Below, piece after piece: positions 1 through 5,824 of a DNA stretch of 7,468 nucleotides (position 1 is the first letter of the stretch; each line of letters opens with the position of its first letter). The notes below the pieces were generated by a model, which was given only the letters and a program-made list of their open reading frames with translations, was not told where the DNA came from and did not search any database. The translations under genes and the position numbers were made by a program. The DNA is from UMGS1002 sp964570825 (GTDB taxonomy: Bacteria > Bacillota > Clostridia > Oscillospirales > CAG-272), in contig CAZMZJ010000035.1 in assembly GCA_964570825.1 (NCBI GenBank), positions 1 to 7,468 on the forward strand, in the 5' to 3' direction.

Positions 1-2
1 AG

Positions 3-539
3 CTGAACACCAGAGAGCTGAAATTCCTCGCTGAATTTGCAGAGAAGCAGCACGAGGGAGCGAAGGACAATATCGGAACCGCGACGCCGATCCACGTCGT
101 AGAGAGGATGGAAAAGATATTCGTGGCTGACGGAAGCGACGAAGCGTGGGTATGTGAGGACAACGACTACGAAACGTATGCGGGCTTCGACAGCATGATA
201 GACGCGCTCCGGAGCGCCGGAAAAGAGCTGCCGCCTTACGACGACGTGGAATACGAGGACGTGAACGATGTCTGGATAGACGACCAGCAGGCATACCTCA
301 AGGCTTACGACATCCACGCCCAGAGCGGACGCTTCATCACAACATACCGCCCCGTCGCCTTCTTCCTCATCAGGGACGAAGCCGTCCGATACAAGGACGG
401 GTACCAGAGCCACAATTGCGGAGACTGCCGCATTTACACCTACGGGCTCGGCTACAGCAACAAAGGCGACCTGCCGGTATTCCGCGAGCTTCTGATGCGG
501 ATGGGCAAGCAGCTGAACGAACAGGAGGAGACGAAATGA
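3..539 (+). CDS. Conserved phage-type hypothetical protein, 5' end outside window
   Basis: The reading frame is open from the first complete codon (position 3), 35 codons upstream of the first ATG at 108. The extra N-terminal residues (LNTRELKFLAEFAEKQ, then a TATPIHVVE segment) read like ordinary protein, so the true start lies just left of the window and ATG 108 is probably internal. 178 residues are visible. The protein is acidic and rich in Tyr and Asp (VWVCEDNDYETY-like and ELPPYDDVEYEDV segments) and ends with a Cys motif HNCGDC followed by RIYTYGLGYSNKGDLPVFRELLMRMG. It resembles, from memory, conserved phage/prophage proteins of gut Clostridia; no function is known to me. Its stop overlaps the methyltransferase start as ATGA, so the two are probably translated in a coupled way. 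Confidence 0.75.
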   Translation: MNTRELKFLAEFAEKQHEGAKDNIGTATPIHVVERMEKIFVADGSDEAWVCEDNDYETYAGFDSMIDALRSAGKELPPYDDVEYEDVNDVWIDDQQAYLKAYDIHAQSGRFITTYRPVAFFLIRDEAVRYKDGYQSHNCGDCRIYTYGLGYSNKGDLPVFRELLMRMGKQLNEQEETK

Positions 540-2251
540 CAGAAGCACAGGAGCTCTTCGTGGACAACTTCGCCGGAGGCGGCGGAGCTTCCACGGGGAT
601 AGAGATGGCAATCGGTCGCAGCGTAGACATTGCAATCAATCACGACCCAGACGCCATCGCAATGCACAAGACCAATCACCCAAAGTCGAAACACTACTGC
701 GAGGATATCTGGGCGGTTGACCCTGTGGAAGCCTGCAACGGGCACCCGGTAGGGCTCGCATGGTTCAGCCCGGACTGCAAGCACTTCTCCCGCGCAAAGG
801 GAGGAAAGCCGGTCGACAAGAACATCAGAGGGCTCGCATGGGTAACCATCAAATGGGGATACCTCGTACAGCCGCGAGTAATTATGCTCGAAAACGTTCC
901 GGAATTTCAGACATGGGGACCACTCGGAAAGGATAGCCGCCCGATTAAGAGCAGAGCCGGGGAAACCTTCAGCGGCTTCATTCTTGCGCTGACAACCGGA
1001 ATCCCGAAGACGCATCCAGCCTTCAATGAGATGTGCGGAGCGCTGGAAATTGAACCTGACGGAGAAATGGCGCAGACGCTGACGCACGGGCTCGGATACA
1101 AGGTAGACCACAGGACACTCAAATCCTGCGACTACGGAGCGCCCACAACGCGGACACGGTTCTACATGATAGCCAGACGCGACGGAAAGCCAATCGTGTG
1201 GCCAGAGCCTACGCACGCACCAAGAGACAGCGAGGAGGTTAAGGATGGAAAGAAACGCCCATACCGGACAGCGGCAGAATGCATCGACTGGTCGATACCG
1301 GCGCAAAGCATCTTCGAGCGCGGCAAGCCGCTGGCGGAGAATACGCTCCGGCGCATAGCGCGAGGCATTCAGAAATTCGTAATCGAAAACCCCGAACCGT
1401 TCATCGTGACGGTCAATCACTCCGGCGAAGGCTTCAGAGGTCAGAGCATAGACGAACCGCTTCAAACGGTCACGGCAAAGCACGGATACGGAATCGTAAC
1501 CCCGACGATTATGTGCAACAATACAAACAACGTCGGAGCAAGCGCCGAAACCCCACTGCCGACAGTTACGACAGGAAATCGAAACTACCTCATCGCGCCT
1601 CACGTGATCCAATACCACACAGAGTCAGACAGCGAAAAGGCTCGCGGTCAAGCACTCGACGAACCGCTCATGACACAGGACACATCAAACAGATATGCGC
1701 TCTCCTGCGCCCACATAATGAAGAATTACGCTGGAGGATACACGGGAGCCGGCAGCTCGGCGGACGCTCCTCTGGACACCATAACAGCCAAAGACCACAA
1801 CAGCCTCGTAACCGCGCATATCCTGACAATGCGGAACCACATGGACGGGCAGCCGGTCGATGAACCTCTCGGAACGATCTGCGCTAACACAACCCACCAT
1901 GCAGAGGTTCAGGCGTTTCTGCTGAAATATTACGGAACCTCATACGCGCAGAAGGCAGATGATCCTCTGGACACCGTGACAGCAAAGGACAGGTTCGCAC
2001 TTGTTACAATCCACGGAGAAGAATACATCATCACCGACATCAGGATGCGAATGCTTCAGCCGAGGGAACTGTTCAACGCTCAAGGCTTCCCGAACAGCTA
2101 CATAATTGACCACGACGCAAGCGGAGCGGCGTATCCGAAATCGAAGCAGGTCGCAAGGTGCGGGAATGCGGTAACTCCGCCAGTACCAGCAGCGATGGTC
2201 AGGGCAAACCTGCCGGAGCATTGCAAACCGAAAAGGAGGAAGATAGCATGA
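536..2251 (+). CDS. C5-cytosine-specific DNA methyltransferase with repeat-bearing recognition region
   Basis: This gene encodes a 571-residue methyltransferase that transfers a methyl group from S-adenosylmethionine to C5 of cytosine in DNA. ATG 536 is chosen because GAGGAG (525-530) precedes it and it overlaps the previous stop as ATGA; the open frame starting at 416 has no support. Visible motifs in order are: I, FAGGGGAST (12-20); IV, SPDCKHFS (78-85) with probable catalytic C81; VI, ENV (119-121); VIII, TTRTRFY (204-210); IX, LQPRELFNAQGFP (507-519); and X, GNAVTPPV (543-550). The roughly 295 residues between VIII and IX, where target recognition lies in this family, hold six degenerate repeats centred on D-x-PL-x-TVTAK. 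Motif IV has Asp where most relatives have Pro before the Cys. No restriction endonuclease gene is adjacent, so it is probably a solitary phage methyltransferase that protects DNA or alters its marking. The target sequence cannot be read from the gene. Confidence 0.95.
   Translation: MTEAQELFVDNFAGGGGASTGIEMAIGRSVDIAINHDPDAIAMHKTNHPKSKHYCEDIWAVDPVEACNGHPVGLAWFSPDCKHFSRAKGGKPVDKNIRGLAWVTIKWGYLVQPRVIMLENVPEFQTWGPLGKDSRPIKSRAGETFSGFILALTTGIPKTHPAFNEMCGALEIEPDGEMAQTLTHGLGYKVDHRTLKSCDYGAPTTRTRFYMIARRDGKPIVWPEPTHAPRDSEEVKDGKKRPYRTAAECIDWSIPAQSIFERGKPLAENTLRRIARGIQKFVIENPEPFIVTVNHSGEGFRGQSIDEPLQTVTAKHGYGIVTPTIMCNNTNNVGASAETPLPTVTTGNRNYLIAPHVIQYHTESDSEKARGQALDEPLMTQDTSNRYALSCAHIMKNYAGGYTGAGSSADAPLDTITAKDHNSLVTAHILTMRNHMDGQPVDEPLGTICANTTHHAEVQAFLLKYYGTSYAQKADDPLDTVTAKDRFALVTIHGEEYIITDIRMRMLQPRELFNAQGFPNSYIIDHDASGAAYPKSKQVARCGNAVTPPVPAAMVRANLPEHCKPKRRKIA
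1400..1993 (+). repeat. Six degenerate ~34-residue protein repeats inside the methyltransferase
   Basis: Residues 289-486 of the methyltransferase carry six units. Each has a variable N-terminal half that often begins with a hydrophobic-x-hydrophobic segment (HVIQYH, AHIMKNY, AHILTMR, AFLLKYYG) and a conserved second half. The cores are DEPLQTVTAK (306-315), ETPLPTVTTG (338-347), DEPLMTQDTS (375-384), DAPLDTITAK (410-419), DEPLGTICAN (442-451) and DDPLDTVTAK (475-484), spaced 32, 37, 35, 32 and 33 residues apart. The DNA itself is not obviously repetitive, so the repeats are old and diverged. Confidence 0.85.
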
Positions 2252-2595
2252 CACTCAAAGAAGCGACCGAGGCAGCTGAAAAGAGACAGCCGGTCATTCA
2301 CGGAGGAATCGAGTACCTCCGCATTTCGAAAGCTGGGTACCGATACGACGACGCCGGAATCAGACACCCATTCGTGCAGCTGCTCGACAGGTGTGGGCAC
2401 AGCGCAACCTACGCGGAGCCGAGCAGAGTCACCCTGAAGGAGCCGGAACGCTGCTCCATTTGCGGCGGAGAGATTACCGGACACGGAAACAACGCCGCTC
2501 CGGTCACAGGCGGAAGATGCTGCGACGCCTGCAACATGGCGGTCGTGGTACCGGCAAGAGCAAAACAATCAGAGGAGGAAGCAAGCCATGAGTAA
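2248..2595 (+). CDS. Small Cys-rich hypothetical protein (zinc-ribbon-like C-terminus)
   Basis: 115 residues. ATG 2248 follows AAAGGAGGA (2232-2240) and overlaps the methyltransferase stop as ATGA, which favours it over the upstream in-frame ATG at 2158 buried in the methyltransferase gene. The N-terminal half (residues 1-65) includes YLRISKAGYRYDD and PFVQLLDRCGHSATYAEPSRV, a pattern I recall from phage hypothetical proteins. The C-terminal half has CSIC (69-72) and CCDAC (91-95), enough for a four-cysteine zinc site. It could be a small nucleic-acid-binding or adaptor protein, but no function is established. Its end overlaps the next gene by 8 bases. Confidence 0.8.
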   Translation: MTLKEATEAAEKRQPVIHGGIEYLRISKAGYRYDDAGIRHPFVQLLDRCGHSATYAEPSRVTLKEPERCSICGGEITGHGNNAAPVTGGRCCDACNMAVVVPARAKQSEEEASHE

Positions 2596-3130
2596 ATATC
2601 CAAAGTGCGGCGAAGACTGCGAATACACAGAGGACTGCATGTGGGGAACGGACGGATGGTGCGACCGCCCAGCCGATTACAAGTGCGTGCTCCAGAAGAT
2701 GGAGAACGAACACAAAGCAGAGCAGAAAGCGCTCGATGAGGCGAAGAAGGCACTCCTCAAAGCATTCCCCGGTTCGTTTTACAATCAGAACGGAGAATTC
2801 ATCGCCCACCCTCGCACCAATCAGTACATCATCGTGAAGGACTGCCAGACGCCGGAAGACATCGAGTGCAAGGTTCTGGAATGGTTCAGCAGACCGGCAC
2901 ACAAGACAGCACCGTATAGCCAAGAGTGGAGAAACATGAAATTCCACGCATTTATGCTCGATGGACTGAATGCATTCCTCGACACGGCATTCGCAGAGGA
3001 GGATGCGGCATTTATATACGACTACCTCGGAAACGCCATCAGACACGACAAGACCGTCGAATTTCTGGAACACGAAATGTCGATGGAGTGGATCAGAGAG
3101 GAAGCACCAAAATGGAGGGATGAAGCATGA
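2588..3130 (+). CDS. Conserved phage-type hypothetical protein with Cys-rich N-terminus
   Basis: 180 residues, preceded by GAGGAGG at 2572-2578. The first 33 residues hold five cysteines (7, 11, 17, 25, 33) in a tight cluster that could bind zinc. Residues 35-60 are a charged, probably helical segment rich in Lys, Glu and Ala. The rest (about 62-175) is a mixed domain with FYNQNGEFIAHPRTNQYI, DIECKVLEWFSRPAHKT and a helical end with AFIYDYLGNAI. It resembles a family I associate with clostridial phage early regions; its function is unknown to me. The stop overlaps the next start as ATGA. Confidence 0.8.
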   Translation: MSKYPKCGEDCEYTEDCMWGTDGWCDRPADYKCVLQKMENEHKAEQKALDEAKKALLKAFPGSFYNQNGEFIAHPRTNQYIIVKDCQTPEDIECKVLEWFSRPAHKTAPYSQEWRNMKFHAFMLDGLNAFLDTAFAEEDAAFIYDYLGNAIRHDKTVEFLEHEMSMEWIREEAPKWRDEA

Positions 3131-3351
3131 ACGAGTGGATAGCGTTCTACGCACCAGGCGGAAAAGAACTCGGAGCATACACCCTGCGCGGCACATTCGC
3201 CGGAGAACTTCAGGCAACGAAGGAACTGCTGGCGAGTGAGAACGGTCTGAAGCCGGAGAAAATCACAGCGAAGCTCGAAAACAGAAAGGAGAAAAGCCAT
3301 GACCGAGAAAGCAGCAGAAAAGACGATCAGAGCCACGAGGCGAAATTATAA
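3127..3351 (+). CDS. Small hypothetical protein
   Basis: 74 residues, start ATG overlapping the previous stop (ATGA) with GGAGGG at 3115-3120. The N-terminal 50 residues (WIAFYAPGGKELGAYTLRGTFAGE, then LQATKELLASENGL) look like a compact alpha/beta fold, with a conserved-looking RGTF-x-GE motif. The last 18 residues are polar, low-complexity and overlap the following gene in another frame, so the C-terminal tail is probably unimportant. No function recognised. Confidence 0.7.
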   Translation: MNEWIAFYAPGGKELGAYTLRGTFAGELQATKELLASENGLKPEKITAKLENRKEKSHDRESSRKDDQSHEAKL

Positions 3352-3607
3352 CTTCGGAACCGCCGTCATTTTCGACGGGCGATGCATTCAGGCGTGGCCG
3401 CAGGAAGACGGTACGTTCACCATTTCCTCCGGATGCTACACCGTGACCGAGGGACTACCGGAATTTGACGCGATGAAGAACGCCGGAACCCAGAGCTTCA
3501 GAACCACAGACATGGGCGGAGGGATCGTGAAGGTCTACGCAGACATGACCGAGGAGCAATTTGAGAAATACCTCATGGCGGCGGACGAAGCCGACTGGGA
3601 AGCATAA
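3299..3607 (+). CDS. Small hypothetical protein
   Basis: 102 residues, with AAAGGAG at 3286-3292 six bases before ATG 3299. It overlaps the previous gene by 53 bases, the longest overlap in the operon; there is no later ATG that would spare the well-formed segment NFGTAVIFDGRCIQAW. The middle (residues 18-80) looks like beta strands (TAVIFDG, TFTISSGCYTV, GIVKVYADM), and the end is acidic and helical. I recognise no domain. It is followed 11 bases later by the next gene. Confidence 0.7.
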   Translation: MTEKAAEKTIRATRRNYNFGTAVIFDGRCIQAWPQEDGTFTISSGCYTVTEGLPEFDAMKNAGTQSFRTTDMGGGIVKVYADMTEEQFEKYLMAADEADWEA

Positions 3608-3618
3608 GGAGGATACCG

Positions 3619-3810
3619 ATGAAGGACACGGAGGAAGGCAGAGCGCTGAAAATCGCCACGAAGATTATGGTAGCTGCCGGTCTTTGCAGATACGAGTCAG
3701 CGATACAATGCAAAAGGATTTACACGGACGATGCGACCTGCGAAAAGTGCGTCAGGTCATGGCTTCTGGCGAAAGCCAGAAAAGAGCTGAAGGAGGAGCA
3801 ACATGGATAA
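3619..3810 (+). CDS. Small four-cysteine protein
   Basis: 63 residues with AAGGAGGA (3606-3613) before ATG 3619. Cysteines at 23, 31, 41 and 44 include a CEKC knuckle, so a single zinc site is plausible. The C-terminal third is a basic/acidic amphipathic helix (WLLAKARKELKEE). The stop codon overlaps the next gene by 8 bases. Function unknown; it could be a small zinc-binding adaptor or DNA-interacting protein. Confidence 0.7.
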   Translation: MKDTEEGRALKIATKIMVAAGLCRYESAIQCKRIYTDDATCEKCVRSWLLAKARKELKEEQHG

Positions 3811-4105
3811 GAAAACATACACACCAGAGGAATGGAGAGCCGAAGGAAAGCGGCGCTTCGGTGGGAACTTCGAGGATTGGAAATTCAAATGCCCATCCTG
3901 CGGGAACATCGCCAGCGGGAAGGAATACAAAGAAGCTGGAGCCGAGCCGAACGACATGTACCAGAACTGCATCGGACGCTTCAACGGCAAGACAAAAGGC
4001 TGCGACTGGGCTGCCTACGGATTATTTGACATTTGCACGGTACACATCCAGCACGACGACGGGCTGGTGCCCGTGTTCGACTTTGCAGAGGAGGAAACGA
4101 AATGA
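3803..4105 (+). CDS. Small zinc-ribbon-like protein, phage-type
   Basis: 100 residues, AAGGAGGAG (3790-3798) before ATG 3803. After a polar N-terminus (YTPEEWRAEGKRRFGGNFEDW) there is CPSC (30-33), then C56 and C67 in YQNCIGRF and GCDWAAYGLFD, which gives a likely Cys4 zinc ribbon. The arrangement (CPSCGN, then CIGRF, then GCDWAAYGLF) matches a small protein family I recall from phages, of unknown function. The C-terminus (VPVFDFAEEETK) overlaps the ADP-ribosylglycohydrolase start as ATGA, so expression of the two is probably coupled. Confidence 0.75.
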   Translation: MDKKTYTPEEWRAEGKRRFGGNFEDWKFKCPSCGNIASGKEYKEAGAEPNDMYQNCIGRFNGKTKGCDWAAYGLFDICTVHIQHDDGLVPVFDFAEEETK

Positions 4106-5088
4106 AGAACGACATCAGAGACAAAATCAAGGGAGCCTTATACGGAATTGCAGTCGGAGACGCACTCGGAGCGCCGCTGGAATTCATGAGCGCAGACCAA
4201 ATCGACCGCAGGCACGGTCGCGTAACCGAGATGATAGGCGGAGGCTGGCTGAACGTCCAGCCGGGCGAGGTCACGGACGACACACAAATGACGCTCGCGG
4301 TCGCCGAAGGCATCGTGGCAAACCCTAACGACCCCACCGATGAGGTCGGCGCACGCTTCGTCGAATGGGCGTGCAGCGGACCCAAAGACATAGGCGGCAC
4401 CTGCAGCGCGAGCATTTCCGGAGCGCGGACGATGGCAGCCAAGGAGAACCCCAGAACAGTCGACAAGCCGAGCTTCAACAACTGGATAGCCGCCAGTACG
4501 AGAACGGCGGTCATGAACGGGCAGCGCAGCGGAGGAAACGGAGCGCTCATGCGGACGGTTTATCCCGGGCTTTTCTACCGCGACCGGCAGGAGGCAAAGC
4601 ACGAAGCCTCCGACATCAGCAGAATGACCCACTGGGACGGCGAGAGCGACGACGCCTGCCAGCTTTACACCCATATCATCCACGGATTTATTCAGGCTGA
4701 ATACACGGCGGCAGAAGAAATCGACAAAGAGACAAGGGACGGAATGAAGAACATCATCCTCCGAAGCACGCTGAAGGACACTCAGTACGACATCGGAGAG
4801 CTTCAGGGAAAGCAGGGCGAGCTGAACCCGACCGGGTACGTAGTGGACAGCATGAAATGCGCGGTATCCTTCTTCTGGCACGCGGAGAGCTTCGAGGAGG
4901 CAGTCGCGGACGCCGCGAACTTCGGAGGAGACGCGGACACAATAGCAGCCATCACAGGAGGGCTGGCGGGAGCCTTCCACGGGTACGACGCGATACCGAC
5001 CCGCTGGGTAGAAGCACTCGCGCCGGAGATCAGAGCGCGGCTGGACGCACTCACGGAAGCGGCTGTCGCAAACCGGACATCGGAATAA
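4102..5088 (+). CDS. ADP-ribosylglycohydrolase (DraG/ARH family)
   Basis: 328 residues, the usual length for this family. Start ATG 4102 follows GAGGAGGAA (4089-4097) and overlaps the previous stop (ATGA); the open frame upstream to 4033 is not supported. Enzymes of this family use a two-metal magnesium site to remove ADP-ribose from proteins, nucleic acids or small acceptors. All key elements are visible: GALYGIAVGDALGAPLEF (11-28) with E27, TDDT (58-61), KDIGGT (95-100) with the candidate base D96, GGNGALMR (144-151), THWDGESDDA (176-185) and GGDADT (275-280) with D277, D279 and T280. This set matches the metal ligands known in DraG and human ARH3, so the enzyme is probably active. No nitrogenase or ADP-ribosyltransferase gene is nearby, so a classical DraG role is unlikely. 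In a phage it might reverse host ADP-ribosylation; that is inference. Confidence 0.93.
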   Translation: MKNDIRDKIKGALYGIAVGDALGAPLEFMSADQIDRRHGRVTEMIGGGWLNVQPGEVTDDTQMTLAVAEGIVANPNDPTDEVGARFVEWACSGPKDIGGTCSASISGARTMAAKENPRTVDKPSFNNWIAASTRTAVMNGQRSGGNGALMRTVYPGLFYRDRQEAKHEASDISRMTHWDGESDDACQLYTHIIHGFIQAEYTAAEEIDKETRDGMKNIILRSTLKDTQYDIGELQGKQGELNPTGYVVDSMKCAVSFFWHAESFEEAVADAANFGGDADTIAAITGGLAGAFHGYDAIPTRWVEALAPEIRARLDALTEAAVANRTSE

Positions 5089-5099
5089 GGAGGCGGAGC

Positions 5100-5315
5100 A
5101 TGGCAACACTTGGAAGACCCATGAAGGGAAAGACAAGAAGAATCCCGTACACAATACACATAGCAGAAGGGACAATAGCAGCCATCGACGCCTACGCCGA
5201 GGAGCGCAGCCGAGAGGAAGGCAAAGCATACTCACGCTCGGACTTCCTGAACACGGCAGCAGAAAGCCTCCTTCGGAGCCTCGGAAAGCTGCCGGAAGGA
5301 GGCGATGAGGAATGA
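5100..5315 (+). CDS. Probable ribbon-helix-helix DNA-binding protein
   Basis: 71 residues, ATG 5100 with AAGGAGG at 5087-5093. The larger open frame beginning at 4857 lies inside the previous gene and is rejected. The layout fits a ribbon-helix-helix (Arc/MetJ-like) fold: a basic N-terminal arm (GRPMKGKTRR, residues 5-14), one beta strand (RIPYTIHI, 14-21), helix A (about 24-40) and helix B (SRSDFLNTAAESLLRSL, 45-61), with a Ser-x-Ser-Asp-Phe turn between helices. Such proteins bind DNA as dimers through the beta ribbon. It may autoregulate the operon, but I see no obvious operator near it. Confidence 0.7.
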   Translation: MATLGRPMKGKTRRIPYTIHIAEGTIAAIDAYAEERSREEGKAYSRSDFLNTAAESLLRSLGKLPEGGDEE

Positions 5316-5554
5316 CGGGCAGAAGCGCAATGCGCGGAAAGAAGCTGGACGACGACTGCCGGAAGGCGCACACCAGCACGTACGAATACGGACCCGAAGA
5401 CACGAGAGTATTCTGCTACGGGCTGATTGATTTGATGAACGACGAAACAATCCCGAAATGCCGAGAATGCGGAGCCTTCGCATACAACGCGCAGCCGCCC
5501 GAAAAGCCTGAGAACCAGGCGCAGGAAATCTCGCGGAATGAGAAAAAACGATAA
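5312..5554 (+). CDS. Small CxxC protein at the end of the operon
   Basis: 80 residues, AAGGAGG (5296-5302) before ATG 5312, which overlaps the previous stop as ATGA. Cysteines at 16, 35, 50 and 53, with the segment FCYGLIDLMNDETIPKCREC, resemble small phage proteins I have seen as hypothetical; a zinc site is plausible. The C-terminal 20 residues are polar and disordered-looking, and the codons for residues 73-78 contain a copy of the TTCTC-N7-GAGAA operator (5528-5544). The 3' part is antisense to the open frame of the leftward repressor. Confidence 0.65.
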   Translation: MTGRSAMRGKKLDDDCRKAHTSTYEYGPEDTRVFCYGLIDLMNDETIPKCRECGAFAYNAQPPEKPENQAQEISRNEKKR

Positions 5555-5811
5555 AATCCCGAAAAACAGTACGCTTTTAGTACGCTCGAAGAAAAAGAAA
5601 GCCGGAAATCCCCGATAACACGGGCACTTTCCGGCTTTCCGTCGTTATTCAGACGAATCAAATCCCGAAGCGTGTCAGGATCGGGAGCCGTCGCCCCGTT
5701 TTCGTAACGGGACAGGGACTTATTATTCAAACCGATAGCACGGTAAACATCCACCTGCGTCAAGCCCTTTCGCTCGCGAGCACGGCGGAGGCGTTCGCCA
5801 AAATTGAGCAT
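5416..5811 (-). CDS. XRE-family HTH repressor candidate; 3' end doubtful
   Basis: Read from the minus strand, ATG 5811 is preceded by GAGGAGG (5826-5820), which favours it over the GTG at 5820. The first 57 or so residues form a clear XRE/Cro-CI helix-turn-helix: FGERLRRARERKGLTQ, VDVYRAIGLNNKSLSRYENG and APDPDTLRDLIRL. This probably binds the TTCTC-N7-GAGAA operators and acts as the lysogeny-type repressor. After RLNND (codons near 5640) the frame runs through the terminator hairpin and then antisense to the previous gene until a stop at 5416. That roughly 70-residue tail does not look like a repressor C-terminal domain, and the usual YNVSADYLLGL-type ending is missing. Either the gene has lost its stop by mutation, or the message ends at the hairpin without a stop. 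The repressor uses many T-ending codons, unlike the rightward genes. HTH identity is firm; the end is not. Confidence 0.75.
   Translation of the reverse strand: MLNFGERLRRARERKGLTQVDVYRAIGLNNKSLSRYENGATAPDPDTLRDLIRLNNDGKPESARVIGDFRLSFSSSVLKAYCFSGFYRFFSFREISCAWFSGFSGGCALYAKAPHSRHFGIVSSFIKSISP
5528..5544. promoter_or_regulatory. Outer left copy of the TTCTC-N7-GAGAA operator
   Basis: ATCTC-GCGGAAT-GAGAA matches the palindrome TTCTC-N7-GAGAA at 9 of 10 half-site positions, with the same 7-base spacer as the promoter operators. It lies in the 3' end of the last operon gene, about 288 bases (centre to centre) left of the nearest promoter-region operator. A role in repressor looping is inference. 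Confidence 0.45.
5568..5586. repeat. Short tandem direct repeat AGTACGCT x2
   Basis: AGTACGCT occurs at 5568-5575 and again at 5579-5586, an 11-base period (about one helical turn), in the gap between the rightward operon stop and the terminator hairpin. It could be a protein-binding site or chance; there are only two copies. Confidence 0.4.
5588..5639 (-). terminator. Rho-independent terminator for the leftward repressor transcript
   Basis: Perfect 12-bp arms GAAAGCCGGAAA (5597-5608) and TTTCCGGCTTTC (5628-5639) enclose an inner CCCG/CGGG stem (5611-5614 with 5621-5624) and a 6-base loop. Read leftward, the hairpin is followed at once by UUUUUCUUC (5596-5588), a good U-tract. Read rightward the trailing bases are CGTCGTTATT, so it is weaker for the left operon but may still act on both. 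Unusually, it lies inside the open reading frame of the repressor. Confidence 0.85.
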
Positions 5812-5824
5812 CCAATTCACCTCC

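Noticed and set aside
416..535. Upstream extension of the methyltransferase
   Set aside because: These 40 codons overlap the previous gene out of frame, encode low-complexity Arg-rich sequence and lack a ribosome binding site; ATG 536 has one and fits the motif I position.
452..1618. 388-residue open frame on the minus strand opposite the methyltransferase
   Set aside because: It is antisense to a gene with complete family motifs. The top strand is T-poor, so minus-strand stops (TTA, CTA, TCA on top) are rare and long false frames arise.
1279..1863. 194-residue plus-strand open frame inside the methyltransferase
   Set aside because: Out of frame within the conserved gene; Arg/His/Ser-rich product typical of shifted GC-rich coding.
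1400..1993. CRISPR array or DNA tandem repeat
   Set aside because: The repetition is at protein level only, with diverged DNA and no constant spacer, and lies in a coding region.
2504..3217. 237-residue minus-strand open frame
   Set aside because: Antisense to three well-formed rightward genes with ribosome binding sites; Cys/Leu/Arg-rich nonsense-like product.
3561..4328. 255-residue plus-strand open frame spanning three small genes and the start of the hydrolase
   Set aside because: Shifted-frame product rich in Arg, Thr and Asn; the genes it overlaps each have a ribosome binding site and sensible composition.
4138..5403. 421-residue open frame on the minus strand opposite the ADP-ribosylglycohydrolase
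   Set aside because: Same compositional cause; its product is Arg/Cys/Ser-rich without any recognisable domain, and the plus strand has an intact catalytic gene.
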